A stretch of DNA of 64,000 nucleotides from Pempheris klunzingeri (taxonomy: Eukaryota; Chordata; Actinopteri; Acropomatiformes; Pempheridae): NCBI RefSeq assembly GCF_042242105.1, contig NC_092012.1:11199470-11263469 (forward strand), given 5' to 3'. Position numbers and translations under genes: made by a program. Numbering within the stretch: the stretch's first letter is position 1; every line of letters begins with the position of its first letter. Positions 1 to 12,859 of this stretch are shown here, one piece after another. The notes under the pieces are model-generated. The model saw nothing but the letters and a program-made list of their open reading frames with translations. It made no database searches and had not been told where the DNA came from.

Positions 1-3000
1 CATATAAAATTGTATCATCAGGAAAAAAAAACTGACATTGAAATACTGGCTAGGTGGAATTGATTTATTTATGTATAATGTGAACAGCAGTAGACCAAGG
101 ATAGACCCCTGTGGCTTCCCATTTCTGGTGGTAAGATGGCTTGACTGAGTACCATCAGCAACAACAGTCTTCTCCCCATCAGGTATGAGTGTAGCCAGTT
201 AAAATAGCTTCATCTAGACTGTAGCTCATGGAGGAGGATTGTAATGTCAGTGTAAAATGCTTTTGAGAGGTAAATTCAAAAACATCACAAAGTGAATGTT
301 CTATTTAGACATTTTCAACAGAGTACAAATGTCCCCATTTCAGATTAACAATCTTCTTGAATGCACCGTATGCTGACAACACAAACGAAATGGGAAAACA
401 TTTGCATCCCCTTGAATGAACAATTTGTATTTATGGTTAGTAAAGTGCTATATTAAAAGCAACGAGTCTCCTTAATGTACCTCATTCCGCTCATTAAAGA
501 AAAAAAGTATTTTCAAGTTGGTTTCTTTCAGGATGTGTGGTTGGCATCTCTTCAATCTCTCTGTGCATGTTTACCCTCAGGGGTAAGCCATGCTAATGAA
601 GTGGTTTTCAGCATGTGGTGAATTGGCCTATTAAAATAAAGGGCTACCTACTCACCTCTACACGGGCAATTGACAAGCACACCCTGTGCCACCTTGCCAC
701 CTTGTGGAATGTACAGGTAACTATGCAGGGTTGAGTTGTCCAAAATGATAACGTAACTATATAAAGCAACAAAACTACTTTTTACAGAAAGGAAATACAC
801 ATAAATATATATGATAAAGATAAACCAGTCAGATGGCAATGATAATTAGGGATCTGTCATAAGACAGCAGCCAAAGGGGGGGGGGGGGGGGGGGGCTCAG
901 CGTCCAGCGTTGACAAAGTGACTTTGATCCACTTTCAAAAGGAAGTTAATTGGTATCCAATGAAATACGAAAGCTAATTAATCAATCCTCTTCACCTCTC
1001 TCACAGTTAATTATTTTTTGTTGTGACAAATTAATTTCACTCTCAAAAGCTATTAGAAAAACACAATTGTCTAACAGTTATCATGTCAAACACACATGGG
1101 AATTACTTTTAGGTGTGAATTGTGAAATTGAGACTTCATGAGTTGATATACAGTTTCATGTTTATTAAAATGGGACGGATTTACAGTTTGTACACCCCAT
1201 CCACATTGGCATTGATTTAGAAAGCAACAAACAAGTACAAATGCAGTATATACATACCAGTATACAGTACATATATTTATAAAATACAATAGCGTTATTT
1301 TTCACACAACTGTACTGTATTTTTAAAATTATTTGATGTCATGGTTAGGAGGCTTTTTAAGCAAGCTACACTTAAAAGGTTCAGACAGAAAGATGCTGTG
1401 CATTAGCTGTGAATTTCTGTCATGGAAAGTGAGTCAAGTCTACCATATCTACAATAATCAGAACTCCATGTTAGAAAAATAGTTCCCTACAGAAATGGGT
1501 TGCAATTACAGAAGGCTAGCATCAACAGCACAGGCACCAGAGAAACAAGCAAACCCCACAAAAGTGATGTGTTAAAGAAGGTTGGACAATGACCGAGGAG
1601 ACACGCTTCTCTGTTCTTTTGGTTTTTGCTTGTGCCGTGTTACTCAGAAGCTCGACACACTGAAAAAGATGTAGTCCATGGAGGTTTGATTGTACAAATA
1701 CAGACAGATTTTACTAGCTTGGATGAATATCTGTTATAGAGTTTGAAGTGATTCAAGGATAAGGATGTACTACTGTCAAAATTGCTTTTTTTTTTTCTTT
1801 TTTTTTTAATATAACTTTAAATCTGGCTGGGCATCCTGAATGACAGTCGGACAGTGTTCGAAAGGAAAAAGGAAACATGGCGGTACAGATTGATATAACT
1901 TTATAAAGAGTGTATTCTGTGTACAGCAGCTTTACATGACCATGTTTAGTTTTTTGCGCATGTTTTTTGTGCATGAAATATGTCCCTAATTTTGACTGTT
2001 CACACAATGCAGCCACACAAACACATAATACACCTGCAGTTAGTTATATCTGTCTGGGAGAAATATTGAAGAAGGTGAAAGCTGCATTTTTGTCATCCGA
2101 CACAAAGATGTTTGGAGAGCACACGTAGAGGGTGAAGCAGTGTTCTGCGGTGATACGCCTGCAAAGAATCTTTGAACTAAATCATGATAAAATATCATGA
2201 TGACAAGTAATGTATCAAGCCACACACTGCTCTTGGGCCATCAAAGCTGTGGATGCTGCAAGTTTTATCACAATTTCCAAACATCAAAAAAGGGAGCTAT
2301 GTGCGGTACAACATCATGCATTATGGGATTATTCTTTGATTATTTTTTAAGAATGAGCAAAAAAAGTCATCCTCAATCATGTCCATAACCGAGCTCTCTG
2401 AAGGTTTCATGCTAATGCTGCACACAAGGTGTCACAGTATGTCTGATGCAACAGTATGACCAGCCAGTTCGTAATTTCTCATCATTCCTAAGAAATAGCG
2501 TATTTCCAATGACATTTCCTTTTAACCAAGTTATATGTTAATGGATTGCGGTGTGATGCTGACAACATGGGAGAAAAAGAAATGGATAAATGAAAATAAT
2601 TACAACAGATTCGGAGGGTTTGTTCCAAAAAGCCTTTCCCATCTTATTTAGAAAATATATTCAGGGCATTCAGATGAACAATGGTAAAGTGCACCAAAAA
2701 GTAACCTGTGGTTCAGCCCATTTGTTTGTAAAATTTTATACATTACTGCCATCTTGTGGGCAAATACTTTTTCCAGCCTGAGCAAAAACTCAGTCACTCA
2801 GACTCAGTGAAACAAACTCAGACACTACGTATTTTGTGCCACAACACGTATGCTGTCAATGATAACTGGATAACTGCAACATAACAATAACGGAGAGAAA
2901 TTACAATTATCTCACTGCATTCTTCCAACATTCTTATTAAAACTGAATAGGTTTGTTCATGTTTGGAACAAATTACCTCCTTGAGCCCTCCTAAAGAAAA

Positions 3001-4066
3001 AAAATCTGTGACCCTGTAAGTATTAAAGTTTGTTTGGCATTGATAGAAGCAGGATGAAAATGAAGCATATCTATTAAGTGTATGTACTGACGTAGGCGGG
3101 CAGTGACGATATCTCGATTTATTTCATTTGTTACTCAAGGCCAGACAAAAATTCATGAAGCTTTTTTCACATGATACTCTACGTATCTGCCAGTTTTTGA
3201 AGATAAATCTGATTTGACCTTTATGCAGTTACACATATGATGATTAGTAGAGCAGAGTAAGATTTCATTTAGTGTTTCACACTGATGTTGCTACACAGAT
3301 AAACTGAGACAAGGTCTGTAACCTTGATCGTGGGACATGGACGTGGATCAAGCAGTTGTCATCAACTGAAATACTGTGAATTCAACATCCAGTGCCCTCG
3401 TGACTGTGGGGAAAATAAAGCAGCAGTGAGCTCAGATCTCAGGGTAAGAGAGAGACTGTTTCAATCAGCACTGATGAGTCTTTGTAGTATTTCACATTAA
3501 AACCCAACGCTGCACTGTGCAAGTTAGGACAATATTAATACAACAGTCATATGAAGTGATTAGACTAGAGCCTTGAGAGTGGTAATATGATGCATGCTTC
3601 AGAAATATTTGCAACAGGTTTCAAATATTGTGTGTTATGTGAATCAAGCAGTTTCTCAAATTCTGGTTTAAAAATGTTCAAGCAAAGACAATTACCGGGA
3701 CAGCACTGAACCCACAGGTAAGCCCAGGAGCTCATCTTTAATTAATCATATCTTTAAGTGGATTAAAGGGCCGGGTGACTTAGCAGTTTTTTTTGTTTGT
3801 TTTTTTACTTCTATGAAAATTTGCAGTTTGAAAGTGTGGAATAGCTGCTGCACAGGAATAAATAGATGAAATCATCTGTTTCTCTGTTGCACTCTCACAT
3901 ACATACACACTTGCACAGCTTCCTTTGTGTTTCTCTTCAACTCCATAGCAGGTTCTACTGTGGAAATGAGTGTTCTGTGCTTATTGTCATCCCTACAGTC
4001 CTCAGCCATCCCAAAAATCAGCATGTTCGGCCTTGGTTTGCACGTGGAGCTTTGAGGGGGCAAGTC
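1..4066. other. Region left of TGFBRAP1 stop: 3' UTR and intergenic DNA
   Basis: No coding exon was recognised on either strand; the short ORFs here have no family resemblance and no convincing splice frame. The right part must hold the TGFBRAP1 3' UTR, which is read leftward. AATAAA hexamers on the minus strand (TTTATT on plus) occur near 3118-3123 and near 1160, so the mRNA end cannot be fixed. The sequence is AT-rich with an uninterrupted run of 20 G at 876-895. Confidence 0.5.
876..895 (+). repeat. G20 homopolymer
   Basis: Twenty consecutive G residues lie in otherwise AT-rich sequence. A run this long is uncommon; it could form a quadruplex or be of uncertain length in the assembly. Confidence 0.85.
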
Positions 4067-7000
4067 TCACGTGTGGTTACTGCTATTAGTTAACTGTCTC
4101 TTTGTGGGAGAGTCTCTTACTCTCTGGGCGACACAGTGAGTGTGGACAGGCACTCCACCCGGCAGACACACCACGTCAGGCTCACTGAAGGTGTTGTGGC
4201 ACAGGTGGCATCCCTTCTTCTCAGACACAAAGATTGGTTTCTTCCGCTCTTTCAGCTGTGGACAAAATACATGAAAGTTAGAGCAGTAAAGAGAACAAAG
4301 ATAATTCTACAGATGTTGAAATTCCATGTAAAATGGAAAAATCAATTACATGGACAAGACAATATGCTAACCCCTCAGCATGTGTTAAGAGAAACATTTG
4401 TTACTCTTCTCTTCTTAAAGTTAATGAACAGGTAGACCTGTTAGTCCTCTCAAATGTATTTTGTCCTCAGAGCCACAGGCCCAACAACATCAACTGTAGA
4501 CAGAAGAAGACATATTACCTTAAAAAGGATAATATATAGTCCCTTCCTACTTTGAATGTCTTTTTGAGAAACCTGGTTATAAAATAGAATAATTCAAATA
4601 AAAAGATCCATGACAATGTAATTAAATTATCATCAATTCTCACTAAACAGCATATTCAGTGGAGTGACTAAACATAAACATAATTCTTGTCATTTTGGCA
4701 CTATAGCCAAACATACAGTAAACAGTGGTTGTGCTTGCAGATATGAATACCATAGAAGACGGGGCTATTGGCCTTGGTAGAGGTCTGCACTCTCTGACTA
4801 CCCCCCTTTGTAAAACAAATGCTGTCTTGTGTTTTAAATAACTAAATAACTTTGTCACAATACAAAAAAGGTCAAATCTAATAAATGATGGTGTTGTACC
4901 CAAGCCTGTAAAACAACACATTAAAGAAACACAGCACTAATACAGAAGTATTTACTACTTTGCAGGTTTTTGTATTGTGTTGTACTTTTCTCACCCTGTC
5001 ATGCAGCAGTTGAAGGTTTTCCGAGTGGGATAGCCCCAGAGCGATCTGGGAGGTGCGGCAGGCGTGCATACTGGCCCTGATAGCCCGACCCAGGAAGGGC
5101 CGCAGCAGCTGCAGTGACCAGCCCTCGGGGAGCATGCGCAGAACGCGCACTGCATCGAAAACCTCGCCGTGTCGATTTAGGAGGTCCACTGCCGCCATCT
5201 CCAGTTGTCCACTGCCACCTCCTCCTGCCTGGTTCCCGTCTAGATACACTCCCAAGAGCAGATGAAACAGCTGCTGTCGATAAGCAGAATCCTGACTAGA
5301 CGAGGCCCATATACAGAAGGCCTCAGCAGACGGGAAGTCTCTGAGCTTGTGCACCAATATGTGCAGTGCCTTGTCATGCTCCTCCAGTTTTCCATGTAGT
5401 GTTGCACGCTCTAGCAGCAGTTGTTCACAGTTCTCCATTTTACCTAAATAGGGCGAAAGGACATGAAACATTACGTGTAACGGTCAAAAAGTCTTTAGAA
5501 TCCCACCTATTAAGGATTTTCCAGTGACCTATACGCCAAGAGCAGCACTAAGTCTGTATGGCATTTATGGTGCTACAATCTGTCATACAACATGTGTTAA
5601 GCCTAAGATGACACAGTTCTCAATTATCAATCAATTAATATTTATCAAGCTAAATGTCATTTGAACTAAATAACACTATTAAAATCTTCAAGGAGTTGAT
5701 TAAAATGCTGCAAAACTTGTGTCTCACCTAAAAGAAACTGTACACGGTATAGGTTGGACTCCCTGAGCAGGCCTTGGAGCCGGTCTCTAGCTCTGCTGAG
5801 CTGCTCTTCATTGATTGGTGACTCTGATAGCAACGACAAGACCCTCTCCAGGTACAACACAGCCAGGTGTGTGTGGAACTTCTCTTTCTGCATCCAAAAA
5901 CATGGAAGAAAACCATCCAAATTCAATAAACTTCCCATTAGAAAGGTGCTTGGATAAAAAAGGCTATGTTTCCATTGATCTCAAACTGCAATAATTACAT
6001 ACGAACTAGATTCAGTACCCTGTAGTGAATAAGACATTTTTCAGCATTTTTCGAATTACCGAAATCTGATGGGTGCTTAAAATGACACCACAAAAGAGCA
6101 TAAAAAGAAAGACAGTGACTATGTTAACATGCACACTTATTTTCCACGAGGATTCAGAATACGACAATATTCCAAATATGATATTATGTAAACAGTATAT
6201 CCCATTTGGATATTCCAAAATAAGCTTTATTCCGAATGTAGCATTTTCCAGGAGAATTCTTTAAGCATGTTTACAGCACATCAGAGGAATATGCTTCTCA
6301 GTTGACATAAGGCATCCTGTTTGCAGTCTGCTCTGTATGTGTTGTAAACAACTGGCTGACAGTTTCCAAGGCTGGGGTAGCAACGAAAGAAAATCCCACA
6401 TTTCTGGTCAAATGGAGAAACACACCTACTTTTGGATATCAACAGTTTTTTTGTTTTTTTTTATATATGTGCAACATTGATTTTTTTCAGGAATGTGGTT
6501 GAAGGAATGAAACAGAGTAAGTCCGCCAACAGTGGAAAACTGGATAAAATTCTATTTTGATGCAAAGTATAAACACCCATGCAGCTCCAGCTGTTCCACT
6601 TTACTCCAATCAGAGTATGCATGGCTGCATGTAAATGTAAATGTTAATGGAATATTTCATTTTCATCAGCCATGTAAACAGCTTAGTAAGAAGATTGTCT
6701 TTTTTGGAATACGGGGAAAAAGCTGAATATTTTGTGCATGTAAACATAGTTAACATTGAGATTAGATACCAAAAGGAAACTGTTATTTTAACCTTATGTA
6801 GACGGCACGTCGTTGGTCCCACCTTCAAAACAACCACTGACGTGCCTATGAGAAACACCCTTAATCCTCAATTATTACAGTGGAGCAACAGCTCAGACTG
6901 TGGTCGTACAGGGCAGCTTCATAATGTTACTTTGTATAACGGTATGTGTTTTGAACGACACACCCCTGAAAAGGAGCACTGCTGTAAGTGAAATCATCTT

Positions 7001-10000
7001 GGTTATTTTTGCACTTTAAAAAAAAATTATGGAAAATATTCATCAAACCATTTCCTCAAAGTGCTTGTACTCTTACTAAAGGACTCCAAGGAGGAGCCAC
7101 ACAGAGAACGAGGGTGTACGTGTATCCTTCAAAGCCAACGCAATTCACCAAGCTCACAGGTCAGGATTGTAGAAGGAAGTAAAGGGAAAGTACTGACTAG
7201 CCACTGTGTCTCATGTGATGAGCTTTATATTTAGAATGTGGTTAATAGTGAGACTGTTGCAGTTGATGTAAATGTAGCCATGATAATGGTCAACTTCTGA
7301 GAAATCGCAGTACTTTGGAGAACTGATGCTGCAGGGAAATTTGTTTAACGATGCATGCTCGCGTGCTAGAAGGTTTATGGTTGGATAATCTACAGCACGG
7401 CCTCTCTGGGGTGAGTACAGATTGCCTTAAGATATTTAAACACTGACGCCACTTGTTGAGACTGAGACCTGAAGCCTTCCAGTTCCCTCTCACCACTAAA
7501 CCACTCTGTCACACTTGTCATTACCATCTGATAATTTTATCCTTTTATTGTACCTGAGTCCGTGTCTCCAGCACCAGGTGTTCCAAGTAGAGAAGCAGTG
7601 CCCGGCTGTGCTTTCCCAGGTAAGTGATGACATCATCAGGGTTAAATTCGGGCTGATCTTTACTGACAGGCCTCTTAGTAAAGATGTGGACACCTATCTA
7701 TGAACAAAAAAAAAGGAAGAAAAGGTTAAATGATGCAGATAATCCAGCATGAGGGAGATGTTATGCAGATATTCTACAAGCCACAGTGTAACAACAAAAG
7801 ATTCTGTACTGAAAAAAGTCAGTCAAGCTTTTCAAGCCACACATGAACAGAGTTGTATGTCATATAAATAGCTCTGTAGAGCTCTATAAGAACTCAGTAC
7901 CTTCTTTTTACTTCATGAGGAACTGAAAGAAAGCACTGTGATAGTGAAAGTGATGGATCACATCTCTCCAGCCATCCTGACTGTCTAGTCAGGTTAAATG
8001 TGCTGTGTTAAAATCACCCAGTGTTCAATGTGGACTGTAGATATGCATCATTGGTTTTTACCTTTGTAAAATAATTAGAATGATGCTCCGCGATATGTGC
8101 ATTTTTTCATTCTTTGATTTTTATGGTGCTCTTTATCGAATTGCTAATGATAACAAGCCCCCTTGGTTACCTCCGGCCTATTTGCAGATTGTTTTTCCTG
8201 CTATTATTAATTATAGGAGAATGCTCATTGAATAAAAATAAACTTTGATGAAATAAAAGGAAAAAAATAACTAGTTTACTAACCTACTAAACCTATTTCA
8301 AAGTCTACTTTAGACCAAGTTGACCTGCACTAATAATTTTTGACTGACAGCCCAGGTTACATTGAGGTGATTTCAGGTCCTAGTAACCTACAGCGGGATC
8401 CTTCCGCAGTGCCCAGTCTGCGTACTTCCATACAAGGTCTAGATTGGAGCAGGAGTAGAGAAAGTCCACAATGTACTCAAACAGGTCAGATCTTGTGGGG
8501 TCTTGGAGATCGCCATCTACCACACGAATCCACAGCTGTCAGAAAAATAAAAAGGGAATACGGTAAATCTAAGGGAAAAATTAAAATCATTCACTAAACA
8601 TTATGTTGATAGGCTAATTCTAGGCGAACGTACCTGAAGTGCAGCTGAGTCCTGACCATTATAATGATAGAGAAGTCCAAGTGCAAAATATCTAAAAGGG
8701 AGAGAGAGAGAAAAAGACTGAATGAAACAAAGCCTCTCCCTCAAGACTCTATTTTTGTACAAAGTAATTAAGTTGGCTTGACTAAACTGGACACAGTACT
8801 GAAGCTTTACCAGGATGGTAATTACAAGCAAGACGCAAGAAAATGTATTTACCCAAAAAAGCCCAATCTCAGTCTGTCCCTCAAGGAATTTGCAAGAATG
8901 ACCGCAAATAATTAATGATAATTATAGCAATTCCCGGTGTGCACAAGACTGTTAATTTTTCTGCTTATTACCACAGTTTTAAGCATGACATCACATGATC
9001 AAACAGACGACCAATTTAGCCTAATCACTCTTTAAGCAGATACAACACACACTCATTAAAAGGTGATATTGAATAAGACCCGATGCAAATTAAATTAACT
9101 TATTCTAAAAGAAGCAATTTGAAATCCAAAAATGACAGTATACGCACTTGTGATATTTCTCCAGCCATGGCACGCTGTCTGCTAGCAGGCAGGCGTTGTC
9201 TGAAGCTAGCAGGTCTAGAAGGCTCTCGTGATCCTGCTCAGCATACAGCTTTAACAGTGCGGTGTCCACGTCCTCTCTACACCCATTGGCAACCTCTGTG
9301 CTTCGTACCTGAGGGTCAAGATGGAGAAAAACATCATGTAATACCTGCTAAAGTGTTGCAAAACCTTGTGACCCGCTGCATTAATTCTGTGTAAGTAAAT
9401 CAGTTTTTACTCAACTTACCTCTCCCAAATAACTGATGAGGAATTTCTTGCATCGCAGCACTTTCTCCTGGTCACCCTGTGCCAGGTGGTTGAGATCTGC
9501 AAACTCGTGAAGAGGAGGGTGGCAGCGTGTGAATGAAGAGGAAGCTGGCAGCAGCAGTGGGTAGAGAGATATCAGCTCTCGCACGTCCAGCTGCCCTTTC
9601 CTGCAAATATAAAGGCACGGTCACAAAACACTGCTTAAAGGAGCAGTCACTGAAAGCACACAGCACCTTAATGCTGACAGTCATACAACATGTCATTGAA
9701 TTTTTTTTTTCAGTTTGTATTTGTATGGTAGAAAAATACACACATTTTAAAATTCCTGAAAAGATTCCAGACTCGCAGAGGCATCTATAGAATTATATTA
9801 TATTGTTAAGTAATTACAAAGATTGAGATCCAACAAGAGGTGACCTTAAGTGCAGTTAGTGCAAAAACTTTTGGGACTACTTATGAGGTGACAACCTTGA
9901 TAAAGTAAACAAAATTGGTTGTTCAGTGAAATTGGGGAAAGTTTATGTGTTCTGCAAAAGGTTTTTGCCCTGGAACATGAGCTTAGGTCATAATGAATCA

Positions 10001-12859
10001 GCAGGCTGTGAAAAGACAGATAGACAGGAAATGGATGACCGGATAGGTTACATGTGCAGTGCTTTAAATACAGCTACTGGTGTGAGAGGGCCAAAAGCAG
10101 CCAGCAATCATTGTTAAATGAAAAAATATGCAATATTAATTTCTAGAAATTATTTCTAAATGAGGTAATGTAAGGCTTTTCAAGGAAAACCTTGGGCCTG
10201 AATGGTACTTGCTAGACTGAAGCGACAGACAGTTTAATCCCACAACAAAACACAGGCAGTTTAACAAACGCTGGGAAATTCTCCAAGACTCTTACCTGAA
10301 GTGTTCTTTTGCTTCTAGAAACTGAAGTTGGCCAAACTGTATGAAACCTGCCTGCTGGAGGATTCTTTTGTGCAAAATCTGTACATGCAGGGAGAAACAC
10401 TGTGTAAGGCAATTGTGTTTTTTAGTTTAGAGAAGTATTCTCAATTCAGCCCAGATTAATAGTTTAGATTAAAGATGTCATTCCAGGCAAAGTTATCATA
10501 TTATTATTATTGAGCATTAGAGATACCATTATCACTGCATGGCCCATGAATCACACACATAACATCAATAGAGCGCAAACAACACACAGTTTGTTACCTG
10601 GAACTTGTCTTTGGGAATATTTCTCTGTGCTCCCTCTGTGAGGATGAGCGCCTCCTCCACTCTGTGACTGGCCAGCAGGTCCTGGATCTGTCTCTCCAGC
10701 GGCAGGGGTACCAGGACATACACTGCCTTAGTGGATGCCAAGATGACCTTTCCTAAAAAACACACAACACTCACAGGTCAGAACTTCAACACTCTCAAAA
10801 AGCCACAAATATGAATGGTGATATTACAAGTGGCTTGTTTAAAAAACAACCAGCCATTCCCTGCATAATTTTGATCCCCTGTCTTACATAATTCCATTCA
10901 AAACGTATTTAGCTCTGAATAGAGACAGGTTCATGTTTACCCAATATTTCCAATGCTCACGGGCAGAGCAGAGGTTTCAGTTCAGAGCTCAGGGTTCAAT
11001 TTTTTTTTCAAACCATCCAACAATCATCAGAATGCAATGCTAAATCGTTGGGAGTATTGTTTAAAACGCAGGTATATGAACAAGTCATAAACAGTAACAT
11101 GGTTGATGTCAGGTGGGTTGATCAGGCAACATAGGTTTAAAAATCCTTAAAATACAGTAATATGTGAGGTTACCTTCAAAGTCTTGCAGAATGTGTCCAT
11201 CCCTGAATGAAAGGGTCTGTTTTAGTTGCTGGTCCAACATGCTGTGAATGGTGATGAAGCTCTCGTCCAAAGCCACCACGTACGGAAAGCACACCGCGGC
11301 ACCAATCACGCTCTCTGACCAGTTGACTGGAGCCCGCTGAGATACCCCTTCTGCATTAGCAAACATTCCTGGAAGGGATGTGGAGAGATAGTTTTAAAGA
11401 TAAACAGGGATATGTTTGTCTTAAGTAAAGAAACTCCCAGTAAAAAAAGCAAATGCACACTGGCTGTCAAAGCCTGTTCTGAGAAGTCATAGACTACATG
11501 ACAAACACCATAGATTCATCTCAAAAAGAAAAAACAATGCATCAAAGAGTAATAAAAAAATGAATACATGAGAAACTCTTAAATATTGGTACACAATCAA
11601 ATTAAAAATAAACCAATGTTTTTTTCAGGGTTTCAGCAGTGCTCACCAAATTAAATTCAAGACTTTGTAAAACCTTTATAATACCTCATATAATGCAATT
11701 TAATACCTTTTTCACAGTTGTACATATCAATGAATGATGGAAATTAACTAGGGACAAAGCTTACAATGATTTATTAATTACATGATTTCCAGCTGTATTT
11801 AACAATATCTTTTAGTAATATATTGTAATTAATTACTCAGCATGACCTGGACCCAAAGAAATCGTAGGAAATTAATGAATTATAGAACATTCCATTATAC
11901 TATTCAAAATGCTATTATTGTTATTTTTATTACATGTCTGCTAAAACTGACACTTGCCCATTATGAGTCAATGAGCTTTCTAGCTAGTGTAGCTAGCATT
12001 AGCAGCACTTGTAGCTTATACATTACATCTAACTAATGTTACCACATGACAGGAAAGATAATCAAGACCTTTTTAAGTTAAGTGTAAGACTTTTAAATAC
12101 TCTTTAATGCCTTTTTAAGACTTTTACAGACCCACGGATATCCTGTTTTTGTCCTGACTTACCCAGACCACCAGGTGCTGCTAAGAGGAACTCTTCCCTG
12201 CCAATCCTCTTCACAATGGGCCTCCTCTCCTCACTGTTGTAAGGGAAGAGGTCTTGGGAGGCACCTGTTTTGTAGTTCAGAATCATGTACTGCGTAGCGA
12301 GGGCCAGGCACAAGAAGTAACCGTCGAGACTGACGGCACAGGGCTGCTCGGGAGTGGTCACCTCTTTGACCAGCTGCACTCTGTCCTCATACACCATGTA
12401 AATCTGGACTGTCCGCCGCTTAGAGGAGAGCACACCCATTTCCACACAGAATGGATCACCGTTCACCGGGTTCTCATTAATGCAGAACGCTGTCACACCT
12501 CTGATCTTCGCCCCACCTCCTGCCGCCGAGGGAACAGTCTCTAGTGTCACCATATCGACAAGGAACACTATCCCATCGCAAAGCACTATCAGACGCTCCA
12601 AAGCGGAGGCGGCACGCAGCTCAGCAACTGGTTTTTTGAGACCTAGATATTTGTGCAGCAGCTTCTGAGCCGAGTAACTCAGTTTCCCTTTGGAGGAGGT
12701 GACCTCGTCCAGCAGGAAGTGGTGGATGAAGCAGTCATTGGTACCCATGTACAAGTGCTTTCCACAGCACTCTATGCACTCGATGTTGATCCGAGCCTTG
12801 TCGCCCATGAGGAGATCTCGCTCCACAGCAGGGACTAGCTCAAAAGCCTTCACACTCAT
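4067..12859 (-). CDS. tgfbrap1: TGFBRAP1 (VPS3-like CORVET subunit), 12 coding exons
   Basis: Coding exons in transcript order: 12163-12859, 11174-11368, 10598-10752, 10296-10378, 9420-9600, 9148-9308, 8634-8691, 8388-8535, 7554-7693, 5728-5887, 4995-5443, 4067-4255. Every junction keeps frame and the total is 871 residues, against about 860 in human. The protein matches vertebrate TGF-beta receptor associated protein 1 throughout. The N-terminus (MSVKAFELVPAVERDLLMGDK) leads a citron-homology beta-propeller over roughly the first 300 residues. It is followed by Vps39/clathrin-type helical repeats (for example FALGLLYHYNGQDSAALQ) and a C-terminal Zn-binding-like CxxC...HTHC motif. From family knowledge, TGFBRAP1/VPS3 is a CORVET tether subunit on Rab5-positive early endosomes and also binds TGF-beta and activin receptors. 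The start is the ATG nearest the conserved N-terminus; the first coding exon begins at an acceptor with exon base 12878, so at least one non-coding exon lies upstream. The seventh coding exon is only 58 bp. Confidence 0.95.
6113..6754. mobile_element. MITE-like element with ~20-bp inverted ends in TGFBRAP1 intron
   Basis: The left end (GTGACTATGTTAACATGCAC, near 6114) is matched in reverse complement near 6734-6754 (GTTAACTATGTTTACATGCAC). About 640 bp lie between them with no transposase-like ORF. It sits in the TGFBRAP1 intron between 5888 and 7553. The class is inferred from structure; I cannot name the superfamily. Confidence 0.6.
11626..12145. mobile_element. Non-autonomous DNA element with CAGG termini in TGFBRAP1 intron
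   Basis: The interval starts with CAGGGTTTCAGCAG and ends with the reverse-complement type GACCCACGGATATCCTG. The inner flanks hold AAGACTTTTAAGACC-like tracts on both sides, typical of a common teleost hAT-like MITE as I remember it. It encodes no protein. Its right end lies about 17 bp from the 5' splice site of the TGFBRAP1 first coding exon (donor at 12161-12162). Class assignment is tentative. Confidence 0.5.
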
